A stretch of DNA of 64,000 nucleotides from Aselliscus stoliczkanus (Eukaryota; Chordata; Mammalia; Chiroptera; Hipposideridae), in NCBI GenBank assembly GCA_033961575.1, contig CM066730.1:117951523-118015522 (forward strand). Direction: 5' to 3'. The notes under the pieces are model-generated. The model was not told the origin of the DNA, did not search any database, and worked only from the letters and a program-made list of their open reading frames with translations. Positions 12,501-24,609 of the stretch are shown here, in pieces. Positions within the stretch are counted from its first letter, which is position 1. Each line of letters starts with the position of its first letter. Position numbers and translations under genes: made by a program.

Positions 12501-13679
12501 ATGGCACATGAACATCCAGCCACTTCTGCTGACCAGGTGCTCCTTAGTGGGTGTTATAAGCTCCTGAAGACCATTGGCAAGGGCAGCTATGCCAAGGTGA
12601 AGCTGGCTGAGCATCTTCCCACTGGGTCCCATGTGGCTATAAAAATTGTAAATGTAAAGAACTCTGTCAGTCGCCATAGATTTCTCATGCGAGAAATCCA
12701 GTGCATGAAAGCTCTGCAGCACCCGAACATCGTGCAGCTGTATGAGGCTATTGAAACCGAAGCGTCCTTCTTCCTTGTAATGGAATATTTGGGCGGTGGC
12801 AGTATGATGGACCATCTGACAGCTCATGGACGAATGAAGGAGAGGGAGGCCCGTGTCAGCTTTCAGCAGCTTTTGTCAGCCGTTTACTATTTCCATCACC
12901 ATGGAATCGTGCACCTAGATATAAAGCCCAAGAACATTTTATTCGACCAGAAAAGGAATGTTAAAATCACCGATTTCGGATTTAGCATGGAATTTATGGA
13001 CAGCAAATTAAACACAATGTGTGGCAGCCCGACCTATGCAGCTCCAGAACTGTTTCGGGGTGAAGCTTATGAAGGACCAGCGGTCGATGTGTGGAGCCTG
13101 GGCGTAACATTATACAGGATGGTGGCCGGAACCCTCCCGTTCAAGGCACAGAATTTGAAGGAACTGGGACAACAGGTGATAAAGGGGAAGTACACCGTAC
13201 CCTGCTTTTTCTCATTTGAACTAGAGAGTTTGCTACAGAAAATGCTCAAGGTGAACTCCATGGAAAGAAGAGATTTAATCGATATCATGTCACATCCTTG
13301 GCTCAGTCAGGATGAGGAGGACCTCATGCCCTATGGCGAGCCAGTCAATGAGAACATAGACCCGTGGGTGAGGAGGGAAATGGCACTGCTGGGCTTCCAG
13401 TTTGACGACATCCAGGACACATTGACCAATAGGACTTTTAACAACACGATGGCCGCCTACCTCATCCTGCAGACCCAAAAGTCTAAATTCCATCATCGCA
13501 TTATTGATGTCAAGGCCTACAATCCCACTGAGCAGAGTCCTGCTCCAGGTTGGGAGGTGCAGCCAGGGATCTCTACTATGCCACCGGTCGAGCAGCACCA
13601 CGATGACTGTGTTGGGGCAGAGGGGCGAAAAGCCTGTAACTCCCCCAGCCCTTCAGAAGGTGTACACCATCAGTCCTGA
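12501..13679 (+). CDS. Intronless MARK/SMOK-like Ser/Thr protein kinase with UBA domain
   Basis: Predicted 392-residue kinase of the CAMK-group MARK/AMPK-related type, closest in layout to single-exon sperm motility kinases (kinase plus UBA, no KA1). Kinase domain about residues 19-268: glycine loop GKGSYAKV (26-33), VAIK lysine K48, alpha-C glutamate E65, catalytic loop HLDIKPKN (138-145) with D140/K142/N145, DFG (158-160), activation segment LNTMCGSPTYAAPE (170-183) with a MARK-like T172/S176 pair, and DVWSLG (196-201). UBA-like region about 287-327. The HRD arginine is Leu139, so it is a non-RD kinase. I chose the ATG at 12501 because it sits in GCCACCATGG and is the first ATG after a TATA-like box; the frame is open upstream to a GTG but has no earlier ATG. 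No frameshift interrupts the kinase-UBA part. The last ~65 residues may be out of the ancestral frame. The testis role is inferred from the family only; an expressed gene or a young pseudogene are both possible. Confidence 0.75.
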   Translation: MAHEHPATSADQVLLSGCYKLLKTIGKGSYAKVKLAEHLPTGSHVAIKIVNVKNSVSRHRFLMREIQCMKALQHPNIVQLYEAIETEASFFLVMEYLGGGSMMDHLTAHGRMKEREARVSFQQLLSAVYYFHHHGIVHLDIKPKNILFDQKRNVKITDFGFSMEFMDSKLNTMCGSPTYAAPELFRGEAYEGPAVDVWSLGVTLYRMVAGTLPFKAQNLKELGQQVIKGKYTVPCFFSFELESLLQKMLKVNSMERRDLIDIMSHPWLSQDEEDLMPYGEPVNENIDPWVRREMALLGFQFDDIQDTLTNRTFNNTMAAYLILQTQKSKFHHRIIDVKAYNPTEQSPAPGWEVQPGISTMPPVEQHHDDCVGAEGRKACNSPSPSEGVHHQS

Positions 13680-14079
13680 GTCCAGCCAGGAGCTGAGCAC
13701 CATCAACTCCAGGACCATCCCGGAGGTCAGCATGGGCACTCCTGGATCCAGCGCCATCACCCCTGGATCCAACCCAGAGACCGGCCCTACCACTTCGAGT
13801 TCCATCCTGGATTTCAGGCCCGTCAACCACAGAATCAGGCCATGGTGGAGGAACCATGGCCCTATCACAGGCCACCAGCGTAGTGTCTCTGAGACCTCCC
13901 TTGAGAACAACTACGGCTCCCGCAGCCCCTGCAGCAGCACCACGAGCAGCAGATCATCAGGGGAAAACAACCACGGATGTTGGAGGGTGGATAGGAGGTG
14001 TTACAACTGCCTCACAATGCTCTGCCATAGGCTGTCGAAAAATAGGCTGTTCAGGAACAACAAAGTCAAGCCCCTTTAG
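13504..14079 (+). pseudogene. Probable frameshifted ancestral C-terminal tail of the kinase
   Basis: A different forward frame is open for about 190 codons, overlapping the kinase end and running about 400 bp past its stop, to TAG at 14077-14079. The translation is rich in Ser, Thr and Pro (for example TISPESSQELST) and ends in a Cys/Arg/Lys-rich segment (CYNCLTMLCHRLSKN, then RNNKVKPL). That resembles the low-complexity spacer and basic tail of SMOK-like kinases better than the in-frame ending does. An open stretch this long is unlikely by chance, though the local GC content helps. I infer a small indel somewhere between about 13520 and 13676 moved the main frame to an early stop. It is not an independent gene: it has no start with good context. 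Confidence 0.5.
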
Positions 14080-14137
14080 CTATACTAATATACTATATGT
14101 CAATATTAATTTAAAAGAAAACATTATTAAAAAATAG

Positions 14138-14160
14138 AATAAAATATGAAAAAAAAATCT
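14138..14160 (+). terminator. Polyadenylation signal and A tail of the kinase unit
   Basis: AATAAA at 14138-14143 is followed within about 6 nt by an A run starting at 14149. The spacing is short for a cleavage site, so the tail may have been shortened. A second A run (14174-14182) abuts the 3' target-site duplication. Confidence 0.5.
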
Positions 14161-14181
14161 CATTTTTAAGAGGAAAAAAAA

Positions 14182-14195
14182 ATCCACCCTCTCAG
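14182..14195 (+). repeat. 3' target-site duplication of the kinase unit
   Basis: Perfect copy of 11972-11985, directly after the A-rich tail. The sequence that follows resumes the interrupted antisense L1 3' end. Confidence 0.85.
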
Positions 14196-14239
14196 CAAAT
14201 TTCAAGTATACAATACAGTATTGTTAATTATAGTCACTG
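14182..14239 (-). mobile_element. Old L1 3' end, second half, antisense
   Basis: Continues the element at 11793-11985 across the target-site duplication (CAAATTTCAAGTATACAAT and following). Removing 11986-14181 and one duplication copy gives an uninterrupted L1 3' sequence. Confidence 0.65.
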
Positions 14240-16550
14240 CAGGTGGTGCTCTTAGAAGAGTATTTCCGATGACTAGTGCTTTCCTATGATTAGTAATGGA
14301 TTTTACAAATTGTTATTTGTCCTTTTCTTTCAGCTATGAATTATTTTGGGGTGATAGATGATAGATGGATATGTGCTAAAATGCATTAATTTTAATGTGT
14401 TTCTTTATTTTTCATGTCATAAAATTCGAGATGGAGGAGACCTCATGAGTTGTGCAGTCCATCATGGTGGCATAATATCATGGTTCTTTCCAGAAAGGCT
14501 TTGCCTGGCATAGTTTTAAATGAGAAAGGCAATTATACTCCCATTAGTTCCTTTGGGAGACTATTCCAGTTACTGATAGATCTCCTTTTTGAAATGTTGC
14601 CCAACACTGAGCCCATGTTGGTTGAATACTGTTAACCCTTGACTGGATAAGCCCCATATGGTTACCTGTACAAGAGAATTTCACCCACAATACTTCTATG
14701 GTAAATGTTCCTTTAGCATGCAAGCAATCTATGGTCTGTGGTCTATGAAATGTGCGACCCAACTGGCTATGAGTCCAGACTGCACAGTGACTTGTAAATC
14801 CTCTCCTATTGAATCATCTGATATAACTCATTATATAATTGTTAAACGATTTCTGCAAGGATTTTTGTTAAAAGGGGATTGGGGATTGATGCATATAGGA
14901 AGTAGGTGAAAGGGTGATATTATTTAGTAAGAACATTTTTATACATTGAAAGGAATGAAGTGTTATTCAACATGTTAATCCAAGAATAGCCACAAATGAT
15001 TTCATTTTTAGAGTCACCATGGGACAAAGATTGTCCTCTGAATAAGTAAATAAATACCTCAGGTATTTGTAATAATGATGAAATAAATAATTTCATAAAC
15101 TTTTAAAAGATAGAGAACACATTTTTTATTTCTATATCATAAAGTCAAGGTATAAATCCTAAAAGAATACAATTTTCATGCCTTGAGGATATTCACAGAG
15201 CTTATTTAAACATTATTTTCTGAAAGCATAAGTTTAAAATTCTAGTTTCTTCATGCTTAGTTGCTTGGGTGATGGTTTGGGAGACATTATGCTGCCCCCT
15301 TTTCCTTGCATTTAAACATTTATTTCCATTTACTCATAAATCTAGATTATTTTGTCTTCACTTTGAAAGCAATTTCAACAAATCTCTTGATGTAGTCCAG
15401 TAAACATTCTCATGTAAAATGATCTCTAAGTTATTTCTTAAGAGGCAGATTTCCCCCCTTACTGACATAACTTCATGATTTGTTCAAGTTAAGAAGAGGA
15501 AAAAGCAACACACCAGAAATGAAATTATGCTTATTATTTCAGTGATGAGCAGTTGGATTCAATGTGGTTGTTTTTTAATTAATATAGAAGACTTTTTTCC
15601 CTCTTTCTCCACCTTGTATGGCTTCAGTTGGTTTTGTTGTTCTTGCTGCTGTTTTGTCTTTAAAGGGGAATGTTTGGATGAGTCAGTGATGCAATAATGA
15701 AAAACAAGAGGTTGAAACTTCTGTCTCTCCTCTCCCAGACAACATGAAGCAAGACAAGCGCTCCACATAATGTTTTGAAAGGAAATCCAACTCTTTTCTG
15801 TTCAATACACAAAAATAAAAATAAAATCAAACAAAAAAATCCAAGGCTCTTCAGTGGCTTCTAAAAAGGATCTTATTTTATTCCATCTGGAAAGGCAAGT
15901 AATCCATGATTCTTTTAGAAATCATGCTTTATCATATAAAGGAGTCACTTCACAAAATATATGGCAAAGCCAATGCCAATACCCAGTAACTCTATTATAT
16001 ACCCACAACGGTTATGTTCTTTACCAGGAAATGCATGAACAGAAATAGAAGGTAAGATTACTAAACTCTTAGAAGAATATTCAGATTTTCTTCACTATTT
16101 CGGATTGTTCCAACTCTTGGGCATATCTTTAGCTCTATGAATTCATTTAGAAAAAAAGGAAAAATAAATTTAGCTGTCACCTTACGCTGTGTGTATGTGT
16201 GAGTGTGTGTGTATGTACCTAAACACTAGCTGTTGTTAGTTTCTAAACATGAATGACAAAATAATTTCTCTTTGGCAGATGCAGAATGGGTAGTCTCCTC
16301 TGATTATTTAACATAGAAATATTACTAATTGCTTCAGACTTATGATCTATGGTTGACCTTATCCTCAAGTTTATGCAACAAAAGTTAGGCATGTTATTCA
16401 TTTGAGATTTCTCATCAGTTTCACATTATGGGAACTCACAATGCCAAATGTGACATTTTAGAAAGCAGTCATTCATTCTCTTATAGACTCTGGGAGATAA
16501 CAAAAGAAACCCAAAACTCTTCAGTGGAGCTAAGAGGGATGCAAGCTACG
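14240..16550. other. Gene-free stretch, nothing recognised
   Basis: AT-rich sequence downstream of the kinase unit and its L1 host. Short open frames on both strands have no motif. Confidence 0.45.
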
Positions 16551-16557
16551 TAGTTAA

Positions 16558-16650
16558 ATTCATTCATTCATTCATTCATTCACTCATTCACCAAGCATTC
16601 ACTTTTTGTATGCAAGGTTTTGTACTAGGTGTTAGAAGAGGGAGGATAAA
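16558..16650 (-). repeat. (ATTC)n and adjoining L2/MIR-type 3' end
   Basis: Seven or more ATTC units followed by ACCAAGCATTCACTTTTTGT and a GTACTAGGTGTTAG phrase, the usual appearance of an L2 or MIR 3' end in antisense. Confidence 0.55.
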
Positions 16651-17329
16651 TATGGATTGTCATTTTTCCCTTTTTGCTTAATTGTATATGAAACTCATGT
16701 AGTTCTTGCCTCTTGTATTCCTTGAATATGCCAACAGCTGAAAAGTAATGGGAACCAATTCAAAGTGATGGTGATTCAAAGGCCATCAGTGCATGTTGAA
16801 AGTATAGTTTTCAATACAGTGGTGAAGGGACAGATTGAAGGAGATTAAATAGAGAATGAGTTAAAATAAAAATGAGGCTGAAGTATGCTAATAGAGTCTA
16901 GAGGTTTCTATCAATAAAAGTAAGAAAAATATCTGGAAACAGAGAATAGGATAAGGTCAAGAGAAATGCTTTTCATCCCCACTGAATGAAGGCGGTTTGA
17001 TATGTGTTCAATCAGAGAGAGGAAAAGGAAAGTAATAGTGGAGAAAAAGATCTAGAAGCTGCTGCTGCTGGGGATGGTGCTGGTGATGAATCTATTGTAA
17101 GGTGTTTGAGTAAACCTAATTCCTGGAGGAAGTAGGATGGCATGGGTGCAGATGTTCCTCACACCTGGGGGGTGCTCTTTTGTGAGCATGGTGCCATGAT
17201 AGGTGGACATCCCATGGGGAGCCGGACCTTCGAAGCCCTTACCTCCATCAAAGGCCAGCTGTTTGTCTCTTGTTTTGCCTAAATATCTCTCTAAATTTCA
17301 GAATAGGGGCTTGGTTTCCAGAAACTACA

Positions 17330-17515
17330 CTAATTAACAAGTTACTTAAATTCTCTATTCCTTGGTGACATTACATGTAAAATGGGAATATTAGTGACTA
17401 TCTTCATAGGTTGCTGTGATGATAATTAGTTTCATTAATATACACAAAGTACTTAGAAAAGCTCCTGGTACATAGTAAATGTCTATTGTTGTTATTATTA
17501 TTATTATTATTGAAA
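17330..17515 (+). mobile_element. MIR SINE
   Basis: Core phrases AAGTTACTTAAATTCTCT, TGTAAAATGGGAATATTAG, AGGTTGCTGTGATGATAATT and CTCCTGGTACATAGTAAATG follow MIR order. It ends in a TTA repeat. Confidence 0.8.
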
Positions 17516-18029
17516 CTTTACACTCTCTAATTATGTCCTTGGTGTCTTTCCATCAATCATATCATCAATAAGTATACTTTCAAACACGCTGTGGCCTTTA
17601 TATTCCTGAAATGAGGCTTTCAGAAACATTCCAGTTCAGTCCACTATACCATTCTAAACTAATAGTTTGTTAAATGAGGTTCATAATACACTTAGATAAT
17701 TCATGTACTTCAACAATTGGCACATGAATTCCCTGTTCACCAAAAGGCTCTATCTAGTCTCCCTAAAATGGATAATTGAGTTTTTATCATGGGATTTATT
17801 TTTTCTCATTACAAAAATTATTCCCATGATGATATAAAAGCTCTTTAAAAGATTTTTTCTTGACCCCACATTTTCCTCTAGCTACCACCCCGCTTCTCTC
17901 TTTCCTTTATGGATACTCCTTAAAATAATTATCTCTACTTATTATCTCAAATTCCTCTCTCTTTTTTTTTTTTCTTGAATTTGATCCAACCAGAGTTTTA
18001 CCTGCACTGTCCACTGAACCTGCGCTTTT

Positions 18030-18800
18030 CAGGGTCACCTGAGGCTTCCATGTAGCTTAACCCACTGGTGAATCTCACCTTTGCCTCACTTGACCTACTT
18101 CCTACTTGCAGCATAACCATTAGAAGCAGTTTATGCCCTCATCGATCAACTTTCTCCTTTTAGCTTCCATTCCTCACAAGCTTCTGGTTTTCCTCTTATT
18201 TCTCAAACTTTTCCTTCTTAACCTCCTTTGTTAATTCCTCCTTACCTTTGGGATACCTGAGGACCCAGTCCCCAGAACTCTTCTCTAGTTGCACTCATTT
18301 CATTGCAAATTCATCTGGTCTTATGGCTTCAAGCACTGTTTATGTCCTCATGGTTCTCAAGTTTATACCATGGACCTGGACTGCTCCCTTGAACTGTAGA
18401 TTTATCTCTCAGTTGCCAACTTAACTTTTACATTTGATTAACAAATAACAACCTCATGCCGCAAACCACTTTTATTAAATTAATTGCAAAACCCATTTCT
18501 GGGTTCCCAGGCCCAAAACTTTACATTTACCCTTGAATCCTTTTTTCATTTTTTTCTCATACCCTCATCTATTCTATCACAATTCTACTGTCTCTACTTT
18601 TAAAATATGTCAGAATCGGACCACGTATCATCAGTTCCACCACTAACACCCTGTTCCAAGTCATCATCCCCGCTCTGGGTTATTGCAGTACTTCCTAACT
18701 GCTCTCCTGGGTGACACACTTGCTTCCTGTGCTATTCTCTATCAGCAGTGGTGTCACGACTCAACACTGTATCTCACCTTATTCTAAGTAAAAGTCCTCA
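18030..18800 (+). mobile_element. LINE2-like fragment covering part of the reverse transcriptase region
   Basis: Several phrases in order match decayed sense L2 sequence: TCTCAAGTTTATACCATGGA, GCCCAAAACTTTACATTTAC, AAAATATGTCAGAATCGGAC and GGGTTATTGCAGTACTTCCT. No intact frame remains. Confidence 0.55.
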
Positions 18801-20180
18801 CCAAATACATAGTCCAGCCTCAAAATATTGAAGAGCACTTAACAAATGGCAAAACAGAAGATCCAATGGCATAACTCCTCCTCTTCTGTTCTTATGCCAT
18901 GTCACTTCACATAACCCTCAGAGAGATACTTTAATTCATGGCTGTTACAAACTCCTCTGGTACATCTCAGCCTTTGGCAAAGATGGGTGACATGTGAGTG
19001 AAAGGAAAAGGTAAACAAAAGAGACTGAGGTAAATTTAGGTAGTAGGGAAATGTAAATAATGGTTAATGAGAAAATACCTTGTGCTTTTGTTCTCAGGAC
19101 TTAGCCTAAGACAAGCTAATTGCTGCCTAAAGGGCACTTAGGTTAATCTCTTTCTTGTTCTCTTACATAGCGTTGTTAGTTAACACACTAACCCTTAAAA
19201 AGGTCACCTGTTAAACATAATTATTGTGTTTAGGTATAATCAAATAGTATTGAGTTCACACCAACAAATTTGATTTATAAATACCTTTTCAAGTAGGAAT
19301 TTTTGAGTCCTTTTCTGCAGTGATGACGGAAAGATCGGAGGCAGATGGCTAAGAACACACAAACCAGAGCAGGGCTGTTGAGGGCACACAAGCTCAAAGC
19401 AGAAACAGACTATTTGTTACTATCCCATAAGAGTGCTGGGAAAGAATGATGATTGTTTTCTGTAAATATAGGAAACCCTTTCTCCCATTTACCGTCTTAA
19501 AATAATTTTTTAGAAACCATTTTCTTCTTCAATCTGGCATAGCCTAAAGCTTACATTCAGAGTGAATCAACAGAGATTTAAAAAAAAAAAATTGTTGCTG
19601 GGCTACTGTGTCTGAAAATTTGTATAATGTATAATGTTATTGATGGTAACAACTTTTGTACAAGGATTTTAAATGATAAAAAGGGACAGCAAGAACTCAT
19701 CTTTCGTTGGCACACATGCTATTCCAAGCACGAGACTAGAAGATTTGAAAACGTTATCTCATTCTGTCCAGGTTAGGTGATGCTCATACCTGCTAGCAGT
19801 CCTTCCAAGTATCTTCTAGTCATTTCTCTTCCATTCTCAGCAGTGAACTTTTCTGCTCTGCTCAGACTTCTGACCTTGTCATCTTTCCCTCTTCTTAATA
19901 AGTTACTTTGCCTTTTACAGTACACAGAAAACAGAAATCATAAAAGGAAATTGTCTTAGCTTCCTTCCACCTTGAACATACCCAACTCTCCTTTCCCTTT
20001 TTTCTATTTTTTTCTAACATGAATACTCTCCTATTTTTACTGATTTCAAAATATCAATATTAAAGCATGCTTAGGGGGCCTTCTATCTTAAGACAACAAA
20101 TAAACAAGTAAAAAAAAAAATCAAGTCCTCCTATCCCTCATCTGTCTCTCTTTACTTCCCTTCAGAGCCAACCTTGTGTA
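18800..20180. other. Gene-free stretch, nothing recognised
   Basis: No coding exon or named repeat supported; short A runs only. Confidence 0.4.
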
Positions 20181-20189
20181 CTCATAGTC

Positions 20190-20470
20190 TCCATTTCTTC
20201 ACCTCTCTTCTTGAGACCACTATTTTGCCTTCCCCAAGGTCTCCTACCTTTGACTCCCTAAGTGCTAAGCCCAGAAGACTATTCCCTGTCCTTATCTCCC
20301 TTGACTTCTAAATGCCATTGGGTGTCTCTCTTCTTGGAGCTTTCTCTTGTATTGACTTCCATAAGTACATGTTCTCTTGACTTTCCTATGGACATGCCTT
20401 CTCATTCTCTTTGTGGAACTCTTTTTCTCTTAACCAATTTGATACTACACTGATTTTTCTTGGGATTCTG
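20190..20470 (+). mobile_element. LINE2-like fragment
   Basis: Pyrimidine-rich sequence with the phrases TTGGAGCTTTCTCTTGTATT and TTGACTTTCCTATGGACATG, resembling the sense L2 ORF region. Weak. Confidence 0.35.
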
Positions 20471-23352
20471 GCCGAGAGCTTCCCTTTTCACTACGTGTAT
20501 TCCCTGACAGCCCCACTTAATCAATTGAATTTATAATATTGTTTCTTTTTCTTTCCCCTTTTGTCACTATAAAAATTTATGTTCAGGGAACCTGACTGTC
20601 CTATGCATTTCATGAATGTTTCTAGATGCTTTGTTTGTAAGACATAGAATTAATATTCCTTCCTGATTGTGAGAACAAAAGTAGCACGTTTTTGGATGAG
20701 TTCTAGTTTGGAAGACTCTGCTTGATTCAAGTAATTTTTCTTTAGTCTTATTTCAGCTTCATGATTCATGTCTCCCCTTTCTTTGGGGGTCAAGCATCAG
20801 TGATTTAGCACTTGACCTTCCTCTTGCATTCCTTTGTAGCTTACAGCAGCAAGTAGGTGTCTAACCAAACAAAGTTCTGCCATATGGCATGGCAGACTAA
20901 TTGTCTTGATGAATTTTTAGAAGCATGAACTGAGGCTCTCTTTAAGGAGGATGCACTCAGATATTTGACATAATAGATGCGAGGACCTATGTGGTCAGAG
21001 GAAATGGGGTGAGGTAGGTGGACAGTGTGTCTGTAGTTTGAAATGAGTTATAACTTAATCTATGGGCACAAATACATAAACTAGGTCTAAATCTTGAAAG
21101 TTGAATGAACTTCCTGGTAAGATCTTATGTATGGATAATAGCTTTGTAATATGAATACTAAATCAGCAAAGTTTATTAGTGGCCTTCAATATATCTACCT
21201 AGTATGAAAAAATTCAGTAGGTTTTACTAAGTATAGAACTTACTCATGAGATTGAGTTTCCCTTTTGCAAAGCCTTGCCAAAAGGGGCACCTTGATATGT
21301 ATTAAAACACTATTGAAATACAAATAAATGACCTTTTGAGCACATCATAAACACACAGGTCTTCCATAGATGGGCTTACATTTTTCACACATTACCATGT
21401 GTTTTTCACACATTGTACACCTCTTATTCTGAATCTTGGCCACTACTCAATTCCTCTCACACCTGCCTTAAACTATCCAAATATCTGTTGTATATTTTTA
21501 TGTACAGTGTATGTTTTTAGGGAAGCCAATATCCCCCCTTTTATAGAGATTTATTCACTTGGGGGAGGCCTACCTTCCATTCACTGTGCATGTGTAACTC
21601 GAAAGCTAAGGTAGGTTATGTTTTCATGTCTTGGGAGGGATAAACTTCTTAAATGCTTTACAAGGTTTTGATTTTGGCACTGGGACAGGACCACCTTGTG
21701 TTCTCCAAGTCTCTAAAATATGAAATCGTTGATTCATTTTGGTTTCTGAAGGCAGTTTGTTTTAGCAGGAGAGAGAGGTAATCTCAGCGTTGTGAGGTAT
21801 GGCATGCCACAGTACATTCAAAGTAATGAGCTATTTGAAGTGGAGGCCACTTAACAAGAAGATCCTTAAACTGGGGGAGAAAAAAAATGTCTAGTTTAGA
21901 GTAAAAAGCTGTCGTCTTGTTAGGAACCAACACCATCTATTATTTAAAAAAAACTTGCAAAATGGTAACATGTGAGAGAAGTAGCTGAGTTTTGTAAAAG
22001 ATGAAGTTTAAAGTGCCTCTCTTGTGCAGCAAGAGATGAAAAGACCCAGTGGAGTGGAGAGAGAGGTAAGTTTTCCACAGGGCTGCACATATTTTTAATA
22101 AATAAACTAAGATTATTTATTCTTCCTGTGTCCCAATAGCCACCTCTCTGCCACCTCACAGTTCAATTTACAGAGGCTCTGTGACATGTTATTTTTATCT
22201 TTGTAGTGCAAACATATAGTAGCACAAGGCAGAGACAGAAATGCAAAATCACAGCTTTCCTAATCCAGGTACTTAAAGTTAAAAAGTGTGTGGGGCTTGC
22301 TATTGTCAGGCTTACACTATATTTTTGGCCAGCAAAGGGAGGCTTGACTGCATCAGATCCAGGAGACACTACAGGGTTTCTGACTTCTTAGATGTCCCTT
22401 TCCATTGAGCCAAATAATTTGTCCCCTCTGAAGCCACCTCTTCTTTCAGCATCACATTTGTCTGCACAAATAGAGAGTAGGGTGAGTCGCACATTAAAAA
22501 GTAAATTAACTCCCTCTTTTTTTTTTGCAGTTACACTGACATGATACAGGCTCCAGGTTCTTTGTTATTTTGAAAATGATATAAACTGGGTTTATAAGAC
22601 ATCAGTATAGCCTATCTATTTGGTCAAAAAATCAATGGAATAGAAGGATGAAAAGCAAAAACAAAGCAAAATTAAAATTACGATTCAATGTACCATTTAA
22701 TCTATTATTTTCAACAATCAGAAGGGTTAGATCTCAGACCCTGTAATTCTATATAAACAGGTCCACCAAGTCTGCAACTTTGACCCAGAATCAGCCACTC
22801 AAAGGAGAAAGGGCTCATGCAGCATTCTTACACATCAGCAAAGTATGGTTGCATGTCACTCAGAGACAACGCTATGTGGGTTGCATCATTCACATCATCT
22901 TGCATGGATATATGAAGAGCATTTTTCACTGCACAAATTTCAGCAGGGCCCCAACCAAATTAACCTTGCGAATGACACCATCTTTGGTGTGAAGTCTGCT
23001 GCTTACACACTGCAGGAAATGGGCGCCCAGGGAAAATGAGGAGAAATTAGTTTGTTTTACTTAGTACAAAGATCGGAACATTGAAACATACTCTTTTTTT
23101 TTTTTTTTAAATGATCTAAGTGTGTATGTCATGATTCCTGGCTACATGAACATTAAATTTCTTTATAATTATGCTTTTTATGTAATCATGTTGGGACATA
23201 GCTCAAAATATTTGGATTCACACATCATCTTTAAAAGGGAGCTTTCCACATTAAAACAAAAAACAAACCAAAAAAACTAATTTTACACGATGCCTGTCTC
23301 AGTTAGGAGGCATGAATGGTCATGGAAAGAAGCTATTGTTTGCTTTTATTTT

Positions 23353-23416
<64 letters not shown>

Positions 23417-24600
23417 CTTCCTCCGTATGTATGTGTGTGTGCTTCCACAAGATTTTGTGCCATAGTTTTAATCACACATTTAAGCCACTAATCAAGTTTA
23501 ACTGAAAGTGAGATAGCCTAATATTACATGCCCCTTATAAGATGCAATATATAATACATGGTACTACTTATAAATTATTCTGTCTCCCATCTCCCTCCCC
23601 CAATATAATGAATTTAATCAAACTTTAGATACAACTTCTATAGAAATTCAAGGAGGATAGGAAACTTTTAAAAAGTCACCACAAGAAAGTATCAATATTA
23701 TGGAGAATTTGTGATATTCTGTGGGTGATTTGATTTCTTCAGTCAGAATGGAATAGGGGGGGAAAAAAACTAAGGAAGGGGATGGTTCTGGATTAAAAGA
23801 TTTTTAATAAGAAAACCAAGGGGCATAACAATCCAATTGAACAAAATTGTTTGGATCCTTCTTTTAACAAACCAAAGTCAAAAAGACATTTTGAGATAAT
23901 CAGGAAAATTTAGATATCAGTTGGGTATTAAATAATATTAAGAAATTATTGCTAATCAGTTAGATGATTATAACCATAATGACATTGTAGTTATAAAGAA
24001 AAAACGTCTTTTGTTTTAAAAAAATAGTTTTACTGAAGTATGTCGGGGCAAAATGATGTCAGGTCTGGGATTTATTATAAAATACTTCAAAATAAATGGG
24101 ACAGGTATGGCAAAATGACATTGGGTTTTGATGCTGAAGTAGGTAGTGTTTCATTGTATTCTCTTTTGTGAATACTTGCAAGTTTCATTGAAAGTTAAAG
24201 AAATAGTAAGTCCACTGGAAAATACATATTTCGCATATGCTGTGACAATATTTCAGCTTAAATAATATCTTAAAATATGCTGTGTTTAATAGCCTACTTT
24301 GAGTTACCATTAGGAACTGCAAGCTTTGAATAAGTTTTTATGCAACTGTAGCTTTGAGAGTCCAAGGCTTTAACTAGTCATATTATAGGTTGTCCTTACT
24401 TTTTGCTGCAGCAGAAAAGACAGGTAGAAGGGTATACTAGTCTGCTACAAACTATGACCCTACTTGTTCTTGTTTGCTTTTGTCACTGATTTTACTTGGA
24501 CTTTTCTTTTGAAGTGCTTGTCTGGCTTTTGATTTGCCAAACCTCCACATGTAGGGAATTCCTTTGCTTTAGATTTCTCCCACTTCTGAGTCATTAGAGG
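20470..24600. other. Gene-free stretch with one TA microsatellite
   Basis: No exon supported. A T run lies near 23092-23108 and a long TA tract at 23356-23411. Confidence 0.4.
23356..23411 (+). repeat. (TA)n microsatellite
   Basis: About 28 uninterrupted TA units. Confidence 0.95.
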
Positions 24601-24609
24601 TGACTAATA

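Larger units (their letters stand above)
11986..14181 (+). mobile_element. Retroposed unit carrying the kinase gene, flanked by target-site duplications
   Basis: The unit lies between two copies of ATCCACCCTCTCAG. In order it holds an L1 3'-end-like piece (11986 to about 12115), an A-rich stretch (about 12115-12155), a promoter-like region, an ATG-free leader, the kinase, an AATAAA at 14138-14143 and a broken A-rich tail (14149-14181). Direct repeats plus a 3' A tail are the hallmark of L1-mediated retroposition. A promoter inside the unit is unusual for an ordinary processed copy and suggests read-through from an upstream L1 (3' transduction) or retroposition of a long transcript. Confidence 0.75.

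Noticed and set aside
13290..13910. Antisense and third-frame open frames over the kinase
   Set aside because: They overlap the conserved kinase and its GC-rich tail, show no known domain and are best read as shadows.
22780..23039. Open frames that could be an exon or processed pseudogene
   Set aside because: No recognisable protein family and no A tail or duplication.
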